DNA of 17,061 nt, taken from contig CAZUBF010000075.1 of the NCBI GenBank assembly GCA_964618555.1, positions 1 to 17,061 on the forward strand, given 5' to 3'. The notes under the pieces were generated by a model. It ran no database searches and was not told the DNA's origin. It saw only the letters and a list, made by a program, of their open reading frames with translations. Below are positions 6,366 to 12,619 of this stretch, piece after piece. Both the position numbers and the translations under genes were made by a program. The stretch comes from Calidifontimicrobium sp964618555 (lineage in GTDB: Bacteria > Pseudomonadota > Gammaproteobacteria > Burkholderiales > Burkholderiaceae_C). The stretch's first letter is position 1, and each line of letters starts with the position of its first letter.

Positions 6366-8197
6366 GCCCGCGCGTGCTGTCGGTCGCGTTCGCGCTGGCG
6401 GTGTTCGCCGGCTTCGCGACGCTGTCGGACTTCCAGGTCTCGCTGCTGTCGAACATCGGCCAGTACGCCTTGGTGGCGATCGGGCTGGTCATGCTCACCG
6501 GCGTGGCCGGGATGACCTCGTTCGGCCAGGCGGCCTTCGTCGGTCTCGGCGCGTACGGCACCGCGCTGGTCGGCACCGCCGGCGCGCAGGCACTGGGGCT
6601 GGACGGCTCGGCGCTGCTGCCGTGGCTGGGGCTCGTGGTGGGGCTGGCGCTGACCGCGCTGGTGGCGTGGCTGCTCGGCGTGGTGACGCTGCGCCTGTCG
6701 GGGCACTTCCTGCCGCTGGGCACGATCGCCTGGGGCCTGAGCCTGTACTTCATGTTCGGCAACCTCGACGTGCTCGGCGGCCACACCGGCATGGGCGGCA
6801 TCCCGTCGATCGAGCTGGCGGGGCTGTCGCTGGCGTCGCCGCGCGCGCTCGGCGTGCTGGTCTGGCTGGTGGTGTTCGCCGCACTGTGGGCGATGTCCAA
6901 CCTGCTCGACTCGCGCGAGGGCCGGGCGATCCGCGCGCTCAAGAGCGGTCGGGTGATGGCCGAGTCGATGGGCGTGGACACCGGCCGCTACCGGCTCAAG
7001 GTGTTCGTGCTCGCGGCGCTGCTGGCCGGCCTGTCGGGCTGGCTGTACGCGCACCAGCAGCGCTTCCTGAACCCGACGCCGTTCAACCTGAACATCGGCA
7101 TCGAGTACCTGTTCATGGCCGTGGTCGGTGGCGCCGGCCACCTGTGGGGGGCGCTGCTCGGCGCGGCGCTGCTGACGCTGCTCAAGCAGGAACTGCAGGA
7201 CGTCCTGCCGAAGTTGCTGGGTGCCAGCGGCTCGTTCGAGGTGATCGTGTTCGGCCTGCTGATGATGCTGGTGCTGCAGCGTTACGCCGACGGGCTGTGG
7301 CCGACGCTGGCGCGACTGGCGCGGCGCTGGGTGCGCGCCGGTGCCGCGGTGCGCGGCGACGGCGGCACGGCGCTCGCGCCGCGCGCCCTGCCGCCGCGCG
7401 GCAGCGTGGTGCTCAGCGCGCGCCAGGTCAGCAAGCGCTTCGGCGGCCTGGTGGCCAACGACCGTGTCGACCTCGACCTGCGCGCCGGCGAGGTGCACGC
7501 GCTGATCGGACCGAACGGCGCCGGCAAGAGCACCTTCTTCAACATGATCTCCGGCGTCGACGACCCGACCGAAGGCCAGGTCACGCTGCTCGACCGCGAG
7601 ATGGTCAACCAGCCTTCACGGGCCTTTGCCGCGCTCGGTCTGGGGCGCACGTTCCAACACGTGCGGCTGCTGCGCGAGCGCAGCGTGCTCGACAACGTCG
7701 CGCTCGGCGCGCACCTGCGCGGTCGGCGCGGCTGGATGGCGGCGATGCTGCGACTGGACCGCGGCGAGGAGGCGGCGCTGCTCGCCGAGGCGCGGCGGCA
7801 GATCGAGCGCTGCGGCCTGGGCGCGTACGCCGACGAGGCCGCCGGCGCGCTGCCGCTGGGGGCGCAGCGCATCGTCGAGATCGCGCGCGCGCTGGCGGGC
7901 TCGCCGGCGGTGCTGCTGCTCGACGAGCCTGCCGCCGGCCTGCGCCACCGCGAGAAGCAGGAACTCGCGCAGCTGCTGCGCCAGCTGCGCGAGCAGGGGC
8001 TGGCGATCCTCGTCGTCGAGCACGACATGGAGTTCGTGATGAACCTCGCCGACCGCGTGACCGTGCTCGACTTCGGCCAGGTCATCGCACGCGGCACGCC
8101 CGCCGAGGTGCAGCGCGACGCGCGCGTGCTCGAGGCCTACCTCGGCAGCGCCGTCGACGACGCCGTGGGCGGCGCGGTGCTGGTGGGGGCTGCATGA
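6362..8197 (+). CDS. LivM-LivG fusion: ABC transporter permease plus ATP-binding protein in one chain
   Basis: 611 residues. Residues about 1-315 are a LivM-type permease: multiple hydrophobic helices, GLVMLTGVAGMTSFGQAAFVG (41-61) and coupling loop REGRAIRALKSGRVMAESMGV (185-205). After a 30-residue Ala/Arg/Gly linker, residues about 348-611 form a LivG-type ATPase: Walker A GPNGAGKST (383-391), Q-loop Q432, signature region LPLGAQRIVEIARAL (498-512), Walker B VLLLDEP (517-523) and switch H554. The signature replaces the usual LSGGQ/LAYGQ by LPLGA, keeping the glycine; I recall this in related fused proteins. Fusions of these two subunits are known in proteobacteria. No stop or frameshift separates the domains. 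GAGGGG at 6349-6354 serves ATG 6362. The stop overlaps livF by four bases. Confidence 0.93.
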   Translation: MSPRVLSVAFALAVFAGFATLSDFQVSLLSNIGQYALVAIGLVMLTGVAGMTSFGQAAFVGLGAYGTALVGTAGAQALGLDGSALLPWLGLVVGLALTALVAWLLGVVTLRLSGHFLPLGTIAWGLSLYFMFGNLDVLGGHTGMGGIPSIELAGLSLASPRALGVLVWLVVFAALWAMSNLLDSREGRAIRALKSGRVMAESMGVDTGRYRLKVFVLAALLAGLSGWLYAHQQRFLNPTPFNLNIGIEYLFMAVVGGAGHLWGALLGAALLTLLKQELQDVLPKLLGASGSFEVIVFGLLMMLVLQRYADGLWPTLARLARRWVRAGAAVRGDGGTALAPRALPPRGSVVLSARQVSKRFGGLVANDRVDLDLRAGEVHALIGPNGAGKSTFFNMISGVDDPTEGQVTLLDREMVNQPSRAFAALGLGRTFQHVRLLRERSVLDNVALGAHLRGRRGWMAAMLRLDRGEEAALLAEARRQIERCGLGAYADEAAGALPLGAQRIVEIARALAGSPAVLLLDEPAAGLRHREKQELAQLLRQLREQGLAILVVEHDMEFVMNLADRVTVLDFGQVIARGTPAEVQRDARVLEAYLGSAVDDAVGGAVLVGAA

Positions 8198-8928
8198 GCG
8201 CGCTGCTGCAGCTGCGCGGTTTCTGCGTCTCGTACGGCCCGGTCGAGGCGCTGCACAGCGTCGACCTCGAGGTGCACGAGGGCGAAATCGCGACCGTGAT
8301 CGGGCCCAACGGGGCGGGCAAGACGACGCTGTTGTCGGCGGCGATGGGGTTGCTGCCCAGCCGCGGCGACCTGCAGTTCGGCGGCGAGCGGCTGGCGCGG
8401 CCGAGCGTCGAGGCGATGGTCGCGCGCGGCGTGGGCCTGGTGCCGGAGAAGCGCGAGCTGTTTGCCGAGATGAGCGTCGAGGACAACCTGCTGCTCGGCG
8501 GCTTCGCACGCTGGCGGCGCGGCCAGCGCGACCAGCGCGAGCGCATGCGCGAGGTGTTCGCCGTGTTCCCCCGACTGCAGGAACGGCGCGCGCAGCTGGC
8601 CGCCACGCTGTCCGGCGGCGAGCGCCAGATGCTGGCGATCGGCCGCGCGCTGATGGCGCGCCCGCGGCTGCTGATGCTCGACGAACCGTCGCTCGGGCTG
8701 GCGCCGCTGATCGTTCGCGAGGTGCTGCAGACCGTCGCGCGGCTGCGCGGCATGGGCGTCGCGGTGCTGCTGGTCGAGCAGAACGCGCGCGCGGCGCTGC
8801 AGATCGCCGACCGCGCGTACGTGCTCGAGATGGGCGCCGTCGCGCTGTCGGGCGACGCCCGCGCTCTGGCGGGCGATCCGCGCATCATCGAGACCTACCT
8901 CGGTCTCGGTGGCGCACGCGCCGCCTGA
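8194..8928 (+). CDS. livF: LivF-family ABC transporter ATP-binding protein
   Basis: A 244-residue ATPase with all motifs of the second nucleotide-binding subunit of HAAT importers: Walker A GPNGAGKT (37-44), signature LSGGERQ (139-145), Walker B LLMLDEP (159-165) and LVEQN (193-197), where Gln in place of the switch His is usual for LivF. The family marker GLVPEKRELFAEMSVEDNLLLG lies at about 81-102. ATG 8194 overlaps the stop of the fusion gene as ATGA, so the two ATPases are likely made in equal amounts and pair as a heterodimer. This completes a transporter of binding protein, LivH, LivM-LivG and LivF. It is the last gene before a 183-base gap and paaZ. Confidence 0.94.
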   Translation: MSALLQLRGFCVSYGPVEALHSVDLEVHEGEIATVIGPNGAGKTTLLSAAMGLLPSRGDLQFGGERLARPSVEAMVARGVGLVPEKRELFAEMSVEDNLLLGGFARWRRGQRDQRERMREVFAVFPRLQERRAQLAATLSGGERQMLAIGRALMARPRLLMLDEPSLGLAPLIVREVLQTVARLRGMGVAVLLVEQNARAALQIADRAYVLEMGAVALSGDARALAGDPRIIETYLGLGGARAA

Positions 8929-9111
8929 TGCCCCGGGTCGGGACCCGCGCGCGGCCAGCAAGCACTGCCGCGAGCCGCGCCGCGATCCCACGGCGCGCGC
9001 AACCGCCGCGGCCGCGGCACACTTCGCGGTGAACGGCGCGCGCGCGCCGCGTGTCGACCGTCCCACCGCAACGCTGCGCAGGCCGCGGCGCATGTCCACA
9101 GGAACCCCCCG
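8929..9111 (+). promoter_or_regulatory. Gap upstream of paaZ with a 16-bp palindrome; possible promoter region
   Basis: This 183-base gap contains no convincing gene. At its left end a small stem CGGGT/ACCCG (8934-8947) follows the livF stop by five bases. At 9034-9049 lies a perfect 16-bp palindrome of alternating G and C. AGGA (9100-9103) is a modest Shine-Dalgarno eight bases before the paaZ ATG. I cannot identify a -35/-10 pair with confidence. The palindrome could be an operator for the TetR regulator, but a pure GC sequence is also easily formed by chance in DNA this rich in G and C. Confidence 0.35.
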
Positions 9112-11163
9112 ATGACCACGACACCCGTCCTGCAGTCCTACATCGCCGGGCGCTGGCTCGGCCGCGCCGCGGCGCAGACGCTGCGCAGCGCCGTCAACGG
9201 CGCGCCGGTGGCCGCGACGCACGCCGAGGCGATCGACTTCGCCGAGGCGGTGCGGCACGCCCGCCGCGTCGGCGCCGCGGCGCTGCTGGCGCTCGACTTC
9301 CAGCAGCGCGCCGCGCGGCTGAAGGCGCTGGCCAAGTACCTCGCCGAGCGCAAGGAGCAGCTGTACGCGGTGTCGGCGCACACCGGCGCGACGCGTGCCG
9401 ACGGCTGGATCGACATCGAGGGCGGCACCGGTACGCTGTTCGCGTACGCGGGCATCGGCGGCAACGAACTGCCGTCGGGCAACCTGGTGCACGAGGGGCC
9501 GGTGGTGCCGCTGGGCAAGCACGGCGCGTTCGCCGGCACGCACATCCTGGTGCCGCGCGGCGGCGTGGCGGTGCACATCAACGCGTTCAACTTCCCGGTG
9601 TGGGGTCTGCTCGAGAAGTTCGCGCCCAGCTTCCTCGCCGGCATGCCGTGCATCGCCAAGCCGGCCACCGCGACGAGCTACCTCACCGAGGCGCTGGTGC
9701 GGCTGGTCGTCGAGTCGCAGCTGCTGCCCGAGGGCAGCCTGCAGCTGGTCATCGGCGGCACCGGCGACCTGCTCGACCGCCTCGACGGCCAGGACGTGGT
9801 GACCTTCACCGGCTCGGCCGACACCGCGGCGAAGCTGCGCACGCATCCGAACCTGGTGCGCATGAGCGTGCCGTTCAACGCCGAGGCGGACAGCCTGAAC
9901 TGCGCGATCCTCGCGCCCGACGTGAACCCCGGCGACGAGGAGTTCGACCTGTTCGTCAAGGAGGTCGCCCGCGAGATGACCGTCAAGGCGGGCCAGAAGT
10001 GCACCGCCATCCGCCGCGCCATCGTGCCGCGCGACCGGCTCGACGCGGTGGCGCAGGCGTTGAAGACGCGGCTGGCCAAGACCGTGATCGGCGATCCGGC
10101 CGTCGAAGGCGTGCGCATGGGCGCGCTGGCGTCGCACGCGCAGGTGGCCGACGTCGCCGCGCGCGTCGCGCAGCTGCGCGCCGGCGCCGAGGTGGTGTAC
10201 GACGGCGGCAGCGGCTTCGCGCCGGTCGGCGACGGCACGCGTGACGGCGCGTTCTTCGCGCCGACGCTGCTGGCGTGTGCGAACCCGATGCACGTCGATG
10301 CGGTGCACGAGGTCGAGGCCTTCGGGCCGGTGAGCACGCTGATGCCCTACGACGACCTCGAAGAGGCGCTGGCGCTGGCCGCCAAGGGGCAGGGCAGCCT
10401 GGTCGGCACGCTGGTCACGCGCGACGCGGCGATTGCCGCGCGCGCGATCCCGCGCGCCGCGGCGACGCACGGGCGGCTGCTGGTGCTCGATCGCGAGGCC
10501 GCCGCCGAGTCGACCGGCCACGGCTCACCGCTGCCGTCGCTCAAGCACGGCGGCCCGGGGCGTGCCGGCGGCGGCGAGGAGCTCGGCGGGCTGCGTGCGG
10601 TCAAGCATTACCTGCAGCGCGCGGCGGTGCAGGGGTCGCCTGCGATGCTGCGCGCGGTCACCGGCGAGCACGTGCGCGGCGCGAAGGTGCTCGAGGGCGA
10701 CGTGCACCCGTTCCGCAAGCACTTCGAGGACCTGTGCATCGGCGACTCGCTGCTGACGCACCGGCGCACCGTGACCGAGGCCGACATCGTCGCCTTCGGC
10801 GGGATCTCGGGCGACTACTTCTACATGCACTTCGACGAGATCGCGGCGAAGGACAGCGCGTTCGGGCAGCGCATCGCGCACGGCTACTTCGTGCTGTCGG
10901 CGGCCGCCGGGTTGTTCGTCTCGCCGGCGCCGGGGCCGGTGCTGGCCAACTACGGGCTCGACACGCTGCGCTTCGTCAAGCCGGTGGGCATCGGCGACAC
11001 CATCCGCGCGCGGCTGACGTGCAAGCGCAAGACCGACCGCGGCCGCGCCGACGCGAAGGGCGTCGGGCAGGGCGTCGTTGCCTGGGACGTCGAAGTGACC
11101 AACCAGCATGGCGAGCTGGTGGCGAGCTACGACATCCTGACGCTGGTGGCCAAACGCGGGTGA
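9112..11163 (+). CDS. paaZ: PaaZ, bifunctional oxepin-CoA hydrolase / 3-oxo-5,6-dehydrosuberyl-CoA semialdehyde dehydrogenase
   Basis: 683 residues, almost the length of E. coli PaaZ (681). It opens the oxepin-CoA ring and oxidises the resulting aldehyde with NADP+. The N-terminal aldehyde dehydrogenase domain (about 1-515) has NAFNFPVWG (158-166), the catalytic base E258 in FNAEADSLN and nucleophile C297 in GQKCTAIRR. The C-terminal MaoC-type hotdog hydratase domain (about 530-683) has the D568-x4-H573 pair in GDYFYMHF. Both active sites appear intact. It is separated from paaABCDE here by the regulator and transporter; paaF, G, H, J and K are not in this window. Start ATG 9112 is supported by AGGA eight bases upstream. 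The stop overlaps the start region of a nuclease gene. Confidence 0.96.
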   Translation: MTTTPVLQSYIAGRWLGRAAAQTLRSAVNGAPVAATHAEAIDFAEAVRHARRVGAAALLALDFQQRAARLKALAKYLAERKEQLYAVSAHTGATRADGWIDIEGGTGTLFAYAGIGGNELPSGNLVHEGPVVPLGKHGAFAGTHILVPRGGVAVHINAFNFPVWGLLEKFAPSFLAGMPCIAKPATATSYLTEALVRLVVESQLLPEGSLQLVIGGTGDLLDRLDGQDVVTFTGSADTAAKLRTHPNLVRMSVPFNAEADSLNCAILAPDVNPGDEEFDLFVKEVAREMTVKAGQKCTAIRRAIVPRDRLDAVAQALKTRLAKTVIGDPAVEGVRMGALASHAQVADVAARVAQLRAGAEVVYDGGSGFAPVGDGTRDGAFFAPTLLACANPMHVDAVHEVEAFGPVSTLMPYDDLEEALALAAKGQGSLVGTLVTRDAAIAARAIPRAAATHGRLLVLDREAAAESTGHGSPLPSLKHGGPGRAGGGEELGGLRAVKHYLQRAAVQGSPAMLRAVTGEHVRGAKVLEGDVHPFRKHFEDLCIGDSLLTHRRTVTEADIVAFGGISGDYFYMHFDEIAAKDSAFGQRIAHGYFVLSAAAGLFVSPAPGPVLANYGLDTLRFVKPVGIGDTIRARLTCKRKTDRGRADAKGVGQGVVAWDVEVTNQHGELVASYDILTLVAKRG

Positions 11164-11897
11164 CGGTGGCGCGGGGTGGGTCACCGCGTCGCGTGACGGC
11201 GGGGCGCTGGTGCTGGCTCGTGCTGCTGGTCGCGGCGTGCGCGTTGGCGGCGCCGGCCGCCGCGGCGCGCCGCGCGGTCGAGCTCGTCGGCACGGTCACG
11301 CGGGTGGTCGACGGCGACACGCTGAGTTTCGCGCCGGCCGACGGCGGCCGGGTGCTGACGGTGCGCCTCGAAGGCATCGACGCGCCCGAGAGCTGCCAGC
11401 CCTGGGGCCCGCAGGCGCGAGAGGCGCTCGAGACACTGGTGCGCGACCGTACGCTGACGCTGCGCGTGGTCGGACGCGACGACCACGGCCGCACGCTGGG
11501 ACGGCTGCGCCACGACGGCGTCGACCTGGGAGAGCGCCTGGTGCGCGATGGCCACGCGTGGAGCCACCGCTACCGGCACGACCGCGGGCCGTTCGTTGCC
11601 CAGGAGCGCATGGCGCGCGCGCTCCAGCGCGGCCTGCACGCCGACGGCACGGCGATGATGCCGCGCGAGTTCCGCCGCCATCACGGCCCCTGCGGACACG
11701 GTGTCGACGCGCCGCGGCCCGCCGCCGGCGCGTCCCAGGTGCCGGCGCCGGGCGATCGTCGCTGCGACGGGCGCACGCAGTGCGGGCAGATGCGTTCGTG
11801 CGAGGAGGCGACCTTCTTCCTGCGCCACTGCCCCGACACGCAGATGGACGGCGACGGCGACGGCGTGCCCTGCGAGCGCCAGTGGTGCGGGCGCTGA
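11160..11897 (+). CDS. Secreted thermonuclease (SNase domain) with C-terminal excalibur calcium-binding domain
   Basis: 245 residues from GTG 11160, which overlaps the paaZ stop as GTGA; GTG 11166 and GTG 11193 are alternatives. The last would give the most typical signal peptide. A hydrophobic segment WCWLVLLVAACALAAPAAAA (17-36) indicates export. The staphylococcal-nuclease fold follows (about 40-160), with RVVDGDT (48-54) and catalytic-type residues R69, D74, E77 and R111 in VRLEGIDAPE and DHGRTLG. Residues 202-243 form an excalibur domain: C202, C208, C214, C224 and the calcium loop DGDGDGVPCE (230-239). It likely cuts nucleic acid in the periplasm or outside the cell, perhaps scavenging or degrading DNA. 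Nothing ties it functionally to phenylacetate degradation. No ribosome site is clear, so coupling to paaZ is plausible. Confidence 0.85.
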   Translation: MTVARGGSPRRVTAGRWCWLVLLVAACALAAPAAAARRAVELVGTVTRVVDGDTLSFAPADGGRVLTVRLEGIDAPESCQPWGPQAREALETLVRDRTLTLRVVGRDDHGRTLGRLRHDGVDLGERLVRDGHAWSHRYRHDRGPFVAQERMARALQRGLHADGTAMMPREFRRHHGPCGHGVDAPRPAAGASQVPAPGDRRCDGRTQCGQMRSCEEATFFLRHCPDTQMDGDGDGVPCERQWCGR

Positions 11898-12107
11898 GCG
11901 GCGCGGGTACCGGCCTTGCCACCCCGCGAACCCGGGGTCGCCACGGCGTGAACTAGTCGGCACCCTCGACTTCGGTGCCGCCCGACCGGCCCCGACCGGG
12001 CCGCCGCGGCGATCACAATTTGTCTGCAGGGGCCCCTCGGGCTGACGCCCGGGCCCCGACGACGAACCGCCTGCACGAAGCCCACTGCCGCATTCCCGAG
12101 ACCCCCG
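11898..12107 (+). other. 210-base gap with three consecutive GC hairpins and an A/T-rich patch
   Basis: No gene is seen here. Hairpin 1 (11921-11938) pairs ACCCCG with CGGGGT. Hairpin 2 (11958-11980) pairs CGGCACC with GGTGCCG around a nine-base loop. Hairpin 3 (12029-12057) has an 11-bp stem (GGGGCC/GGCCCC plus CGGGC/GCCCG, a CCT bulge and a TGAC loop). Between 2 and 3 lies GATCACAATTTGTCTGCAG (12011-12029), a rare A/T-rich patch that could hold a -10 element (CACAAT) for the next gene, though no good -35 is visible. Hairpins 1 and 2 may end the nuclease mRNA; hairpin 3 would lie in the leader of the next gene if the patch is a promoter. No T tracts occur, so termination is uncertain. Confidence 0.4.
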
Positions 12108-12593
12108 ATGATCCTCGGCTTCCTGCGCCGCCTCAACGAGTCGACGTCCGTGCGCGAGGCACGCGCGCGGGCGCGCCGCCGCGAGGCCGACTCGCGCATC
12201 GGCGACGACTACGGCGCGATGCGCGCGCCGCTGCGGCCGCACGACCTCGCGCTGACCGAGCTGGCACGAGCCTGGATGGACGCGCTGCCGGCCAAGGTGC
12301 GGCCTGCGGCGCTGGCGGCGCAGTACCCGCGCGTCGTCAACCGCGTCGCGCTGTGCTGGCGCGACCCGGCGCTGACGCGCCAGGTGTTCGACAGCCTGCT
12401 GGTCGACCGCCGCGGTCGCCGGCGCGGCTTCCCGGCGGCGGTGCGCGACGAGCTGCTGGCGCTGCGCGCCCATTCCGAGACCCACCCGCGCCACGTCGCG
12501 ATCGACGGGCTCGAGGTGGCCGAGGTCGACGACCCCGGTGACGTCGACGACGCGCCGTGGAGCGTGCGCACGCGCGGCATCGGCGACCGCTGA
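12108..12593 (+). CDS. Hypothetical protein, conserved-looking in Burkholderiales
   Basis: 161 residues, soluble, with no signal peptide or membrane segment. The N-terminus is highly basic (REARARARRREADSR, about 16-30). The central part contains LARAWMDALPAKVRPAALAAQYPRVVNRVALCW (about 52-84) and then DSLLVDRRGRRRGFP (about 94-108). That pattern is familiar from unnamed betaproteobacterial proteins, but I know no function. The C-terminal 30 residues are acidic (EVAEVDDPGDVDD). Codon choice is strongly GC-rich at third positions, as in neighbouring genes, supporting a real gene. The start ATG 12108 lacks a strong Shine-Dalgarno. It faces the minus-strand binding-protein gene, whose stop lies 16 bases away. 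The product might bind nucleic acid given the basic N-terminus, but this is a guess. Confidence 0.75.
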   Translation: MILGFLRRLNESTSVREARARARRREADSRIGDDYGAMRAPLRPHDLALTELARAWMDALPAKVRPAALAAQYPRVVNRVALCWRDPALTRQVFDSLLVDRRGRRRGFPAAVRDELLALRAHSETHPRHVAIDGLEVAEVDDPGDVDDAPWSVRTRGIGDR

Positions 12594-12600
12594 ACGCGCG

Positions 12601-12619
12601 CCGCCGGTCTCAGCGGCGG
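12601..12619. terminator. Short hairpin between convergent genes
   Basis: CCGCCG (12601-12606) pairs with CGGCGG (12614-12619) around a seven-base loop, exactly in the 16-base gap where the plus-strand hypothetical gene and the minus-strand binding-protein gene converge. It overlaps the latter's TGA (12610-12612). Position suggests a shared bidirectional terminator. The stem is only 6 bp and has no T tract on either side, so this is weak. Confidence 0.3.

Noticed and set aside
5308..6981. 557-codon minus-strand frame opposite livH and the LivM part
   Set aside because: The opposite strand encodes recognisable membrane helices. This frame is a composition artefact without motifs.
7385..7430. 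Frameshift or lost stop that joined livM and livG artificially
   Set aside because: The frame continues through a 30-residue linker and both domains are intact. Such fusions are known in this transporter family, so a genuine fusion is more likely.
8137..10521. Very long open frame (794 codons) on the minus strand across livF and paaZ
   Set aside because: It is antisense to two genes with full family motifs and reads as low-complexity Arg/His/Gln/Ala, the usual product of reverse frames in GC-rich DNA.
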